The notes under the pieces are model-generated. The model was given only the letters and a program-made list of their open reading frames with translations, searched no databases and was not told where the DNA came from. DNA of 27,969 nt from UBA6100 sp049658145 (lineage in GTDB: Bacteria > Actinomycetota > Coriobacteriia > Anaerosomatales > Anaerosomataceae): contig JBASOJ010000078.1 of the NCBI GenBank assembly GCA_049658145.1, positions 1-27,969 of the forward strand, given 5' to 3'. A program made the translations under genes and the position numbers. This document shows, piece by piece, positions 13,245 through 20,374 of the stretch (position 1 is its first letter; each line of letters begins with the position of its first letter).

Positions 13245-13619
13245 TTGGCACGCATTTCAGGTGTCGACCTCCCGCGCGAGAAGCGCGTAGAGATCGGCTT
13301 GACCTACATCTTCGGCATCGGCCTCACCACCTCGCAGCAGATCCTGCGCGAGACGGCCATCAATCCCGACACGCGTGTCCGGAACCTCACCGAAGAGGAA
13401 GTCGTCCGGCTCCGTGAGTACATCGACCGCAATCTCAAGGTCGAAGGTGATCTCCGCCGCGAGGTCAGCCAGAACATCAAGCGGCTGATGGAGATCGGCT
13501 GCTACCGCGGTCTTCGCCATCGCAAGGGACTGCCGGTTCGCGGGCAGCGGACGCACACGAACGCGCGTACCCGCAAGGGCCCGCGTCGCCAGATCGGCGC
13601 GAAGAAGAAGGGCAAGTAG
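13245..13619 (+). CDS. rpsM: 30S ribosomal protein S13
   Basis: A 124-residue S13 beginning ARISGVDLPREKRVEIGLTY, with the helix-two-turn-helix segment and the basic C-terminal tail GLPVRGQRTHTNARTRKGP that reaches the P-site tRNA and forms bridge B1a/B1b with the 50S. The start is TTG at 13245, supported by AGGAGGG 8 bases upstream and the family N-terminus. The end QIGAKKKGK is basic. rpsK starts after 3 bases. Confidence 0.98.
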   Translation: MARISGVDLPREKRVEIGLTYIFGIGLTTSQQILRETAINPDTRVRNLTEEEVVRLREYIDRNLKVEGDLRREVSQNIKRLMEIGCYRGLRHRKGLPVRGQRTHTNARTRKGPRRQIGAKKKGK

Positions 13620-13622
13620 CAC

Positions 13623-14024
13623 ATGGCTGCCAAGAAGAAGACCGCCAAGACCCGCGTACGCCGCAGCGAGCGCAAGAACATCGCTGTGGGCCAGGCGTAC
13701 ATCAAGAGCACGTTCAACAACACGATCATCAGCATCACGGACCCCTCGGGCAACGTGATCGCATGGAAGTCCGCCGGCCAGGTGGGCTTCAAGGGCTCGC
13801 GCAAGTCGACCCCGTTCGCGGCTCAGCTTGCCGCCGAGCAGTGCGCCAAGCTCGCCCAGGAGCACGGTGTCCGCAAGGTCACGGTGTTCGTGAAGGGTCC
13901 CGGCTCCGGTCGTGAGACCGCGATCCGCTCGCTGCAGGCCGCTGGCCTGGAAGTGGCGAGCATTCAGGACCGCACCCCTGTCCCGCACAACGGCTGCCGG
14001 CAGCGCAAGCGCCGCCGCGTGTAG
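13623..14024 (+). CDS. rpsK: 30S ribosomal protein S11
   Basis: A 133-residue S11 with AYIKSTFNNTIISITDPSGN, then WKSAGQVGFKGSRKSTPFAA, then the C-terminal IQDRTPVPHNGCRQRKRRRV. S11 lies on the 30S platform near the E site and the mRNA exit. The N-terminal tail is Lys/Arg-rich, as in other bacteria. ATG at 13623 follows the rpsM stop by 3 bases, with GAAGGGC inside the end of rpsM acting as the ribosome-binding site. Confidence 0.98.
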   Translation: MAAKKKTAKTRVRRSERKNIAVGQAYIKSTFNNTIISITDPSGNVIAWKSAGQVGFKGSRKSTPFAAQLAAEQCAKLAQEHGVRKVTVFVKGPGSGRETAIRSLQAAGLEVASIQDRTPVPHNGCRQRKRRRV

Positions 14025-14044
14025 TTTCGGAAGGATCGACCTCT

Positions 14045-14671
14045 ATGGCACGTTACACAGGGGCGGACTGCAGGCAGTGCCGCCGCGAAGGTGAGAAGCT
14101 CTTCCTGAAGGGCGATCGCTGCTACACCGACAAGTGTGGCATCGAGAAGCGCCCGTACCCGCCGGGTCAGGCCGGCAAGAAGCGCCCGCGCGACTCGGAG
14201 TATCGCCTGCAGCTCCGTGAGAAGCAGAAGGCCAAGCGCATCTACGGTGTGCTTGAGAAGCAGTTCCGCACGTACTACAAGCTGGCCAGCCGCCAGCCCG
14301 GCATCACCGGCGAGAATCTTCTGCGCCTGCTCGAGACGCGGCTGGACAACGCCGTGTACCGCCTCGGCTTCGCGTCGTCGCGTGACGAGGCGCGCCAGAC
14401 GGTCCGCCACGGTCACTTCACCGTGGATGGCCGCAAGGTGGACATCCCGTCTTTCCGCGTGCGCCCCGGCGCCGTGATCGCCGTCGGCGAGAAGGCCAAG
14501 GAACTGACCGCCATCAAGGCGGCCCTGATCTCGTCCTCGAAGATCGAGGTCCCGGGCTGGCTCGAGGTGGACGTGGAGAAGCTGCAGGGCCGTGTGCTCT
14601 CGCTGCCGACCCGCGAGCAGATCGAAGCACCCATCCGCGAGCAGCTCATCGTCGAGCTGTACTCGAAGTAA
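14045..14671 (+). CDS. rpsD: 30S ribosomal protein S4, zinc type
   Basis: A 208-residue S4. The N-terminus holds Cys9, Cys12, Cys26 and Cys31, the zinc-binding form. The S4 RNA-binding domain follows as RLDNAVYRLGFASSRDEARQ and VRHGHFTVDGRKVDIPSFRV, about residues 97-135. It ends IREQLIVELYSK. S4 nucleates 16S rRNA folding and contributes to decoding accuracy. In E. coli S4 represses the alpha operon at a pseudoknot before rpsM; no equivalent was identified here. ATG at 14045 has GGAAGGA upstream. Confidence 0.98.
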   Translation: MARYTGADCRQCRREGEKLFLKGDRCYTDKCGIEKRPYPPGQAGKKRPRDSEYRLQLREKQKAKRIYGVLEKQFRTYYKLASRQPGITGENLLRLLETRLDNAVYRLGFASSRDEARQTVRHGHFTVDGRKVDIPSFRVRPGAVIAVGEKAKELTAIKAALISSSKIEVPGWLEVDVEKLQGRVLSLPTREQIEAPIREQLIVELYSK

Positions 14672-14702
14672 CCACGCCTTGCCAGCCAAGGAGGCTTAAA
14701 GC

Positions 14703-15641
14703 ATGACCGAGTTCATGAGGCCGAAGGTGACCGTCGACGAGATCGATGCGCGGACCGCGCGCTATGTCGTCGAACCGCTCGAGCGTGGCTACGGCTACAC
14801 GCTCGGCAACTCGATGCGCCGGGTGCTCCTCTCTTCGCTCACGGGTGCGGCGGCGACGTCGATCCGCATCGAGGGCGTTCAGCACGAGTTCTCGACGATC
14901 GAGGGAGTCCGCGAGGACGTGACCGACATCGTCCTGAACGTGAAGGGCCTGGTATTCAGCGACACAGGCATCGGCGAGGGCGACGCGGTGGCGACGCTCT
15001 CGGTGAGCGGCCCCCGTGTCGTGACCGGTGCGGACCTCAAGGTCCCTGCCGAATTCGAGCTGACCAACCCGGAGCACGTGATCGCGACGCTTCAGAAGGG
15101 TGCGAAGCTCGAGATGAGCATCCGCATCGGCGTCGACCGCGGTTACGTGTCGGCAGACCGGAACAAGCGCGTTGACGATCCGATCGGCGTCATCACCGTC
15201 GACTCGATCTTCAGCCCCGTGATCCGCTGCACCTACGTCGTGGAGAACACGCGTGTGGGCCAGCGCACGGACTACGACAAGCTTGTTCTTGAGGTTGAGA
15301 CCAATGGCTCCACCACGCCTGCCGATGCGGTGGCCCGCGCCGCCCACATCGTGAACGAGCACACGCAGCTGTTCATGGAGCAGGCCGAAAGCGAACTTCC
15401 CGAGGGTGGCATCTTCGAGGCCATCCCGGATGAGAAGGACCGCGTGCTCGACACGCCGATCGAGGAGCTGGACCTCACCGTCCGCTCGTACAACTGCCTG
15501 AAGCGTCAGGGTGTCAACAGCATCGGCCAGCTGACCGAGTGCAGTGAAGCCGATCTGCTGAACATCCGGAACTTCGGCGCCAAGTCGATCGAGGAAGTCA
15601 AAGACAAGCTCCAGGCCATGGGCCTGGGTCTCGCAGGCTAG
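14703..15641 (+). CDS. rpoA: RNA polymerase alpha subunit
   Basis: A 312-residue alpha subunit. The N-terminal dimerisation domain (about 1-230) contains RGYGYTLGNSMRRVLLSSL and FSTIEGVREDVTDIVLNVKG. A flexible linker follows. The C-terminal domain (about 250-310) has ELDLTVRSYNCLKRQGVNSI, LLNIRNFGAKSIEEV and KDKLQAMGLGL, the helix-hairpin-helix surface that binds UP elements and activators. ATG at 14703 is preceded by AAGGAGG. Its position between rpsD and rplQ is the alpha-operon standard. Confidence 0.98.
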   Translation: MTEFMRPKVTVDEIDARTARYVVEPLERGYGYTLGNSMRRVLLSSLTGAAATSIRIEGVQHEFSTIEGVREDVTDIVLNVKGLVFSDTGIGEGDAVATLSVSGPRVVTGADLKVPAEFELTNPEHVIATLQKGAKLEMSIRIGVDRGYVSADRNKRVDDPIGVITVDSIFSPVIRCTYVVENTRVGQRTDYDKLVLEVETNGSTTPADAVARAAHIVNEHTQLFMEQAESELPEGGIFEAIPDEKDRVLDTPIEELDLTVRSYNCLKRQGVNSIGQLTECSEADLLNIRNFGAKSIEEVKDKLQAMGLGLAG

Positions 15642-15654
15642 GAGAACGCACGAG

Positions 15655-16008
15655 ATGAGACACGCGAAGAAGGGGCGCAAGCTCGGCACCGACGCGAGCC
15701 ACACCAAGGCGATGCTCCGGAGCCTGGCGGGTGCCCTGCTCGCCAACGAGCGTATCAAGACGACAGAGACACGCGCCAAGGAGGTGCGCTCCCTCGTGGA
15801 TCGCATCATCACCTGGGGTAAGCGCGGCGATGTCCACTCCCGCCGCCTGGCACTCGCCGAACTCGGCGATCAGGCGCTGGTGAAGAAGGTGTTCGACGAC
15901 ATCGCACCGCGGTACAAGGAGCGGGAGGGTGGCTACACGCGCATCCTGAAGCTCGGTCCGCGCAAGGGTGACGCAGCTCCGATGGTCATCATGGAGCTCG
16001 TCGACTAG
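15655..16008 (+). CDS. rplQ: 50S ribosomal protein L17
   Basis: A 117-residue L17 beginning MRHAKKGRKLGTDASHTKAM, with LANERIKTTETRAKEVRSLV and the C-terminal YTRILKLGPRKGDAAPMVIM. L17 binds 23S rRNA near the tunnel exit side. ATG at 15655 lies 13 bases after the rpoA stop, with AGGAGAACG upstream. It is the last alpha-operon gene; a strong GC hairpin (16041-16066) follows before the transporter genes. Confidence 0.98.
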   Translation: MRHAKKGRKLGTDASHTKAMLRSLAGALLANERIKTTETRAKEVRSLVDRIITWGKRGDVHSRRLALAELGDQALVKKVFDDIAPRYKEREGGYTRILKLGPRKGDAAPMVIMELVD

Positions 16009-16040
16009 TATCGGCCCGCGAGGGTCGCATGATCTCAACA

Positions 16041-16066
16041 GAGGGCCTCGCGACTGCGGGGCCCTC
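16041..16066 (+). terminator. GC-rich hairpin between rplQ and ecfA1 (possible terminator or attenuator)
   Basis: GAGGGCCTCGC (16041-16051) pairs with GCGGGGCCCTC (16056-16066), eleven pairs with one G-T wobble, closing a GACT loop. It begins 33 bases after the rplQ stop and ends 18 bases before ecfA1. No T-run follows, so intrinsic termination may be partial. Reducing read-through from the very highly expressed alpha operon into the transporter genes is the simplest reading. No separate promoter for ecfA1 is evident. Confidence 0.5.
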
Positions 16067-16083
16067 CGTCGTCAGGGGAGCAC

Positions 16084-16899
16084 GTGATCGAGCTCTGCGA
16101 TGTGCGTTTCGTCTATCCGGGTGCGGAGCGTCCGGCACTTGACCGCGTCTCACTCTCCCTTGAGCCGGGTCGCACGATCGGCCTGCTCGGGCCGAACGGT
16201 TCGGGAAAGTCGACCCTCGTCCGGCTGATGAACGCACTCCTCCTCCCTACCGGCGGCAGCGTGACCGTCGACGGCATGGGCACGGACGACGAAGCCCTGG
16301 TCTGGACCATCCGCTCCAGGGTCGGATTCGTGCAGCAGAATCCCGACAACCAGATCGTCGGTACTGTGGCTGAAGAGGACGTCGCCTTCGGACCTGAGAA
16401 CCTCGGCGTGCCACCGGAGGAGCTGCGGGAGCGTGTGGATGCGGCTCTGGCCGCCGTTGGCCTTACAGGCCTGGAGCGGCGGGAACCGCACCTGCTCTCC
16501 GAGGGACAGAAGCAGCGCCTGGCGATCGCGGGCGCGCTCGCCCTGCAGCCCTCGTACCTCGTGCTCGACGAACCCACAGCGATGCTCGACGGGGCAGGGC
16601 GCTCCGACGTTCTCACGGCCCTCACGGGGCTTCGCTCGCGCGGAGTGGGGGTCGTCCACGTCACGCACCATCTCGAGGACGTCATGGACGCGGACCGGGC
16701 GATCGTCCTCGCCGATGGACGCATCGCCTACGACGGCTCGCCACTCGAACTGGCCGGCGACCCGGCGCTTGCGGCGGGCCTGGGAATCGACGTACCGCCC
16801 ATCATCGTTCTCGCCGATGCGCTTCGGCGTGAGGGCCTCGCCATCCCGCGCACCGCAGTGACCGCCGAGGGCGTTGTGGAGGCGCTATGGCCCTCGTAG
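16084..16899 (+). CDS. ecfA1: ECF transporter ATPase EcfA1
   Basis: A 271-residue ABC ATPase of the energy-coupling-factor vitamin/metal transporters. It has Walker A GPNGSGKST (36-44), a Q-loop in VQQNPDNQ (83-90) with the ECF-specific form, signature LSEGQKQR (138-145), Walker B LVLDEPTA (159-166) and H-loop His195. The signature has Glu in place of the first Gly of LSGGQ. GTG at 16084 is chosen with AGGGGAG upstream. The protein pairs with EcfA2 and EcfT; the substrate is set by S components encoded elsewhere, so it cannot be told from this locus. The last 13 bases overlap ecfA2. Confidence 0.95.
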   Translation: MIELCDVRFVYPGAERPALDRVSLSLEPGRTIGLLGPNGSGKSTLVRLMNALLLPTGGSVTVDGMGTDDEALVWTIRSRVGFVQQNPDNQIVGTVAEEDVAFGPENLGVPPEELRERVDAALAAVGLTGLERREPHLLSEGQKQRLAIAGALALQPSYLVLDEPTAMLDGAGRSDVLTALTGLRSRGVGVVHVTHHLEDVMDADRAIVLADGRIAYDGSPLELAGDPALAAGLGIDVPPIIVLADALRREGLAIPRTAVTAEGVVEALWPS

Positions 16900-17717
16900 C
16901 GCGCGACCTCGGCTACACCTACAGTGCGGGCGCAGAGTATCGCGTGGAGGCGCTGCGCGGCGTCGGGCTCACGCTCGAGCGCGGCGATCTTCTCGTCATC
17001 GCCGGTGCGACGGGCTCGGGAAAGTCGACTCTTCTGCGGCTGATGGCGGGACTGCTCGAGCCGGGCACGGGCACAGTCGAGGTGGACGGCGACTCGCCGC
17101 GCACCCGCGTGGCACGCGGACGTGTGGCGATCGTGTTCCAGAACCCCGAGTCGCAGTTCTTCGCCGAGACGCTTATCGCCGATGTGGCGTTCGGGCCGCG
17201 TAATCTCGGCGCGCACGGGGCGGAGCACCTGGCGGCCTCGGCGCTGGATGCCGTCGGACTCGACTCCGGAGCCTACGGACAGCGCTCACCTTTCACGCTC
17301 TCGGGAGGCGAGGCGCGCCGTGCGGCGATCGCGGGTGCGCTGGCGATGCGGGCTCCCTACCTCCTGCTCGACGAGCCCACGGCCGGGTTGGACGCCCGTG
17401 GTCGTAGGGACGTCCTTGCCGCGATCGAGGGCGAGCGATCGCGCGCCGGCGTGGCCGTGGTGACGCACGATCCGGAGGAGTTCCTGGGCACAGCTACCCG
17501 GATACTCGCACTCGATTCAGGCCGCCCGGGATTCGATGGCACTGTGTGCGAGTTCACCGATCGGCCCGAGGGCTATGTGCGCGCGGGCCTTCGGCTCCCC
17601 GACGTGGTCCGTGCACAGGTCCTCGCCCGCGATCAGGGTGCGTCTATCGAGCGCGTGGAGATCGAGCCGCTCGCGGCGGCCCACGTGCTCGTCGGGGCCT
17701 GGAGGGCGGGGCGATGA
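16887..17717 (+). CDS. ecfA2: ECF transporter ATPase EcfA2
   Basis: A 276-residue second ATPase of the ECF module. It has Walker A GATGSGKST (40-48), Q-loop FQNPESQFF (84-92), signature LSGGEARR (138-145), Walker B LLLDEPTAGLD (159-169) and an H-loop His in VVTHDPEE. ATG at 16887 lies inside the end of ecfA1, preceded by GGAGG. The C-terminal 70 residues follow the usual ECF regulatory-domain region. The TGA stop overlaps the ecfT start within ATGA. Like EcfA1 it works at the cytoplasmic face of the membrane, hydrolysing ATP to drive uptake. Confidence 0.95.
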   Translation: MALVARDLGYTYSAGAEYRVEALRGVGLTLERGDLLVIAGATGSGKSTLLRLMAGLLEPGTGTVEVDGDSPRTRVARGRVAIVFQNPESQFFAETLIADVAFGPRNLGAHGAEHLAASALDAVGLDSGAYGQRSPFTLSGGEARRAAIAGALAMRAPYLLLDEPTAGLDARGRRDVLAAIEGERSRAGVAVVTHDPEEFLGTATRILALDSGRPGFDGTVCEFTDRPEGYVRAGLRLPDVVRAQVLARDQGASIERVEIEPLAAAHVLVGAWRAGR

Positions 17718-18511
17718 GAGTCCCGGTCACCTTCGGCCAGTACGTGCCCGCCGACTCGCCGGTGCACTCCCTCGACGCCAAGACGAAGATGGGGCTCGTC
17801 GCCGCGTTCACCACGGCGGTGTTCCTCGTGGACGGTTTTCCGGGCCTCGCGGCGATGGCGCTCTGTGTGGCGTCAGCACTGCGGATATCCCGGGTGCCCG
17901 CGCGCATCGCGCTCAGGGGCATCAAGGCGCTGACGATCCTTCTGAGCTTCACATTGCTCGCTCATGCCCTGCGCTGGAATCCGGCCACCGTGGCGCTGGT
18001 GCGGCTCGGCCCGGTCGCGGTGGACCCGGACGGGCTGCGGGATGGTGTCTTCTTTGTGCTGCGGGTGATCCTGCTCGTGGTCGGGACGTCGCTGTTGACG
18101 CTCACTACGACGCCGGTGCAGCTCACCGACGGCCTCGAGCGGGTCATGCGCCCCCTCGCGGTGCTTCGGTTCCCCGCGGGCGAGGTGGCGATGATGCTCA
18201 CGATCGCGCTGCGATTCATCCCGACCACCGCGCAGGAGGCGGAGAAGATCCTGGTCGCGCAGACCGCGCGCGGCGCGCGGTTCGATGAAGGCGGGCTGAT
18301 CAAACGCGCGCGCGCGTTCATCCCCGTGATGGTGCCGTTGTTCGTGAACCTGTTCAGGCGCGCCGAGGACCTTGCGGAGGCGATGGAGTCCCGCTGCTAC
18401 CGGGGCGGCGAAGGTCGGACGCGCCTTCACGCCTCGGCCATGACCGGCCGGGACTGGTTGGTGCTCCTGGTGGTCGCGGCGGCGCTCGTGGCCATCGGCA
18501 TCGCGCTGTAG
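17714..18511 (+). CDS. ecfT: ECF transporter transmembrane scaffold EcfT
   Basis: A 265-residue membrane protein beginning MRVPVTFGQYVPADSPVHSL, the EcfT family opening GQY...S.(L/H)..D.K(T/L)K. It has about five to six hydrophobic segments. Two coupling-helix regions that grip the ATPases are seen as AQTARGARFDEG and AMESRCYRGGEGRTR; the second has Cys where many homologues read ARGY. ATG at 17714 overlaps the ecfA2 stop, with GGAGGGCGGGG upstream. The frame is open to 17546, but that part is inside ecfA2. truA follows 13 bases later. Confidence 0.95.
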   Translation: MRVPVTFGQYVPADSPVHSLDAKTKMGLVAAFTTAVFLVDGFPGLAAMALCVASALRISRVPARIALRGIKALTILLSFTLLAHALRWNPATVALVRLGPVAVDPDGLRDGVFFVLRVILLVVGTSLLTLTTTPVQLTDGLERVMRPLAVLRFPAGEVAMMLTIALRFIPTTAQEAEKILVAQTARGARFDEGGLIKRARAFIPVMVPLFVNLFRRAEDLAEAMESRCYRGGEGRTRLHASAMTGRDWLVLLVVAAALVAIGIAL

Positions 18512-18524
18512 AAAGGAGATGGGC

Positions 18525-19298
18525 ATGTCCTCGACGATCGCGCTGACGGTGTCGTACGACGGCGCCGGCTTCGCGGGTTTCGCCCGCCAGCCCGGTCAGC
18601 GCACGGTGCAGGGTCAGCTCGAGTCCGCGCTGGATACCGTGCTCCGGCGCGAGGTGGAGACGGTCGGAGCGGGGCGCACCGACGCCGGCGTCCATGCGCT
18701 CGGGCAGGTGGTGAGCTTCACCGCCGAGACCGCCGAGATCGAACATGCGACGCTCCTCCGGTCGCTCAACGCACTGGTGGGGGATGGCATCGTGGTCACG
18801 GGTGTACGTGCGGCGGCCGAAGGCTTCAGCGCGCGGCATTCCGCGGTCGAGCGTGAGTACCGGTACCGCATCGTGCCGGGTCCGGTGCCGCCGCTGTTCC
18901 TGGCGCCGGTCGCGTGGTGGGTCAAAGGTGCCCTCGACCTCGGCGCCATGCGTGAGGCGGCTGCGGCACTCATCGGCGAGCACGACTTCAAGTCGTTCTG
19001 CGTCGCTGCTTCGGCCGAAGGCAAGCGTACGTATCGCAGGCTGGACGTGATCGAGGTGGTCCCCGAACCGCTGCTCGGCGAGCACTCGGTCTGCGTACGG
19101 GTGGTGGGCAATGCGTTCCTGCACTCGATGGTCCGGACCATCGTGGGGAGCCTGGTGGAAGTGGGCACCGGCAGACGGCAGGCCTCCTGGTTGGGCGAGG
19201 CGCTCGCCTCCCGCGACCGCAGTGCGGCGGGTCCCACAGCGCCGCCTCACGGGTTGACGCTGTGGTACGTGGCGTACCCCGATGAGTGCTGGTTGTGA
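18525..19298 (+). CDS. truA: tRNA pseudouridine38-40 synthase TruA
   Basis: A 257-residue TruA, which makes pseudouridine at positions 38-40 of tRNA anticodon arms. The catalytic aspartate is Asp53 in GAGRTDAGVHALGQVV. Other blocks are ALTVSYDGAGFAGFARQPGQ, SAVEREYRYRI and GNAFLHSMVRTIVGSLVEVG. The start is ATG at 18525, because AAAGGAG at 18512-18518 lies 6 bases upstream; the ATG at 18519 touches that site and is too close. It belongs with the ecf genes by spacing, as in many Firmicutes-like clusters. Confidence 0.96.
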   Translation: MSSTIALTVSYDGAGFAGFARQPGQRTVQGQLESALDTVLRREVETVGAGRTDAGVHALGQVVSFTAETAEIEHATLLRSLNALVGDGIVVTGVRAAAEGFSARHSAVEREYRYRIVPGPVPPLFLAPVAWWVKGALDLGAMREAAAALIGEHDFKSFCVAASAEGKRTYRRLDVIEVVPEPLLGEHSVCVRVVGNAFLHSMVRTIVGSLVEVGTGRRQASWLGEALASRDRSAAGPTAPPHGLTLWYVAYPDECWL

Positions 19299-19300
19299 CC

Positions 19301-19324
19301 TCCTGCCGATGTTCGCAGGCAGGA
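19301..19324 (+). terminator. Weak hairpin after truA
   Basis: TCCTGCC (19301-19307) pairs with GGCAGGA (19318-19324) across a 10-base loop, starting 2 bases after the truA stop. There is no T-run. It sits upstream of the rplM promoter and may reduce read-through from truA. A shorter alternative stem (CCTGC with GCAGG at 19315-19319) competes with it. Confidence 0.35.
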
Positions 19325-19346
19325 TGGATACGCCCGGTGGCGTTTG

Positions 19347-19375
19347 TTGACACTCCACCTGCGCGCGGATAAACT
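19347..19375 (+). promoter_or_regulatory. Near-consensus sigma-70 promoter for rplM-rpsI
   Basis: A perfect -35 box TTGACA (19347-19352) lies 17 bases from the -10 box TAAACT (19370-19375, four of six consensus with A-rich core). A transcript start near 19382 would leave a leader of about 65 bases. This is the best promoter match on the + strand, and it gives rplM-rpsI an origin independent of the upstream ecf-truA genes. Assignment is by resemblance to consensus. Confidence 0.75.
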
Positions 19376-19446
19376 GCAAGGGTTCGTTTCGAGAGCCCCG
19401 TGAACTCGACAAACGACCACGTCCAGGCATCATTTTGGAGGAACTC

Positions 19447-19881
19447 TTGAAGACCTACTACGCCAAGCCCGGTGAGGTGGAGCGCGAGTGGCTGCTCGTG
19501 GATGCCACTGATATCCCCCTCGGCCGTCTGGCGAGCGAAGTCGCTTCGATCCTCAAAGGGAAGCGCAAGCCGCAGTACACCCCGAACGTCGACACCGGTG
19601 ACTTCGTCATCGTCGTCAACGCATCGAAGGTGAAGCTCACCGGCAACAAGCTCGCCGAGAAGAAGAAGTACCGCCACTCGGGCTACCCGGGTGGGCTCAA
19701 GGAGACCTCGATCTCCGAGATGCTCGTCAAGCGCCCTGACCGCGTCGTCGAAGGCGCCGTCAAAGGTATGCTCCCCAAGAACACGCTCGGACGGGCGATG
19801 GGCCTGAAGCTGAAGGTGTACGGCGGCGCCGAGCACCCGCACGCGGCCCAGAATCCCCGTCAGATCACCCTGGAGGTCTAG
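19447..19881 (+). CDS. rplM: 50S ribosomal protein L13
   Basis: A 144-residue L13 beginning with the family stretch KTYYAKPGEVEREWLLVDAT and containing GRLASEVASILKGKRKPQYTPN, split by no gap, then VKGMLPKNTLGRAMGLKLKV. L13 is an early 50S assembly protein. The start is TTG at 19447, which has GGAGG 5 bases upstream and gives the family N-terminus; the TTG at 19435 overlaps that ribosome-binding site. It forms a two-gene unit with rpsI, 2 bases downstream. Confidence 0.97.
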   Translation: MKTYYAKPGEVEREWLLVDATDIPLGRLASEVASILKGKRKPQYTPNVDTGDFVIVVNASKVKLTGNKLAEKKKYRHSGYPGGLKETSISEMLVKRPDRVVEGAVKGMLPKNTLGRAMGLKLKVYGGAEHPHAAQNPRQITLEV

Positions 19882-19883
19882 GC

Positions 19884-20282
<399 letters not shown>

Positions 20283-20303
20283 TCACGGTCTCATTCCGAG
20301 ATG

Positions 20304-20337
20304 ACAGTGCCCCCGGCCCCACGGCCGGGGGCACTGT
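20304..20337. terminator. Bidirectional intrinsic terminator between rpsI and glmS
   Basis: ACAGTGCCCCCGGCC (20304-20318) pairs perfectly with its inverse complement at 20323-20337, a 15-pair stem with loop CCAC. On the + strand it is followed by TCGTTCTT, a broken T-rich tail. On the - strand the following bases are not T-rich. The two flanking transcription units converge here, so it can serve both: 21 bases after the rpsI stop and 37 bases after the glmS stop. Confidence 0.88.
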
Positions 20338-20374
20338 TCGTTCTTGCCGCAGGGCGCCTTCTCGACGCCTTGTG

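Noticed and set aside
14646..15812. A 388-codon - strand frame opposite rpoA and the start of rplQ
   Set aside because: Same shadow effect: it mirrors the third-position GC of rpoA and has no recognisable motif or ribosome-binding site.
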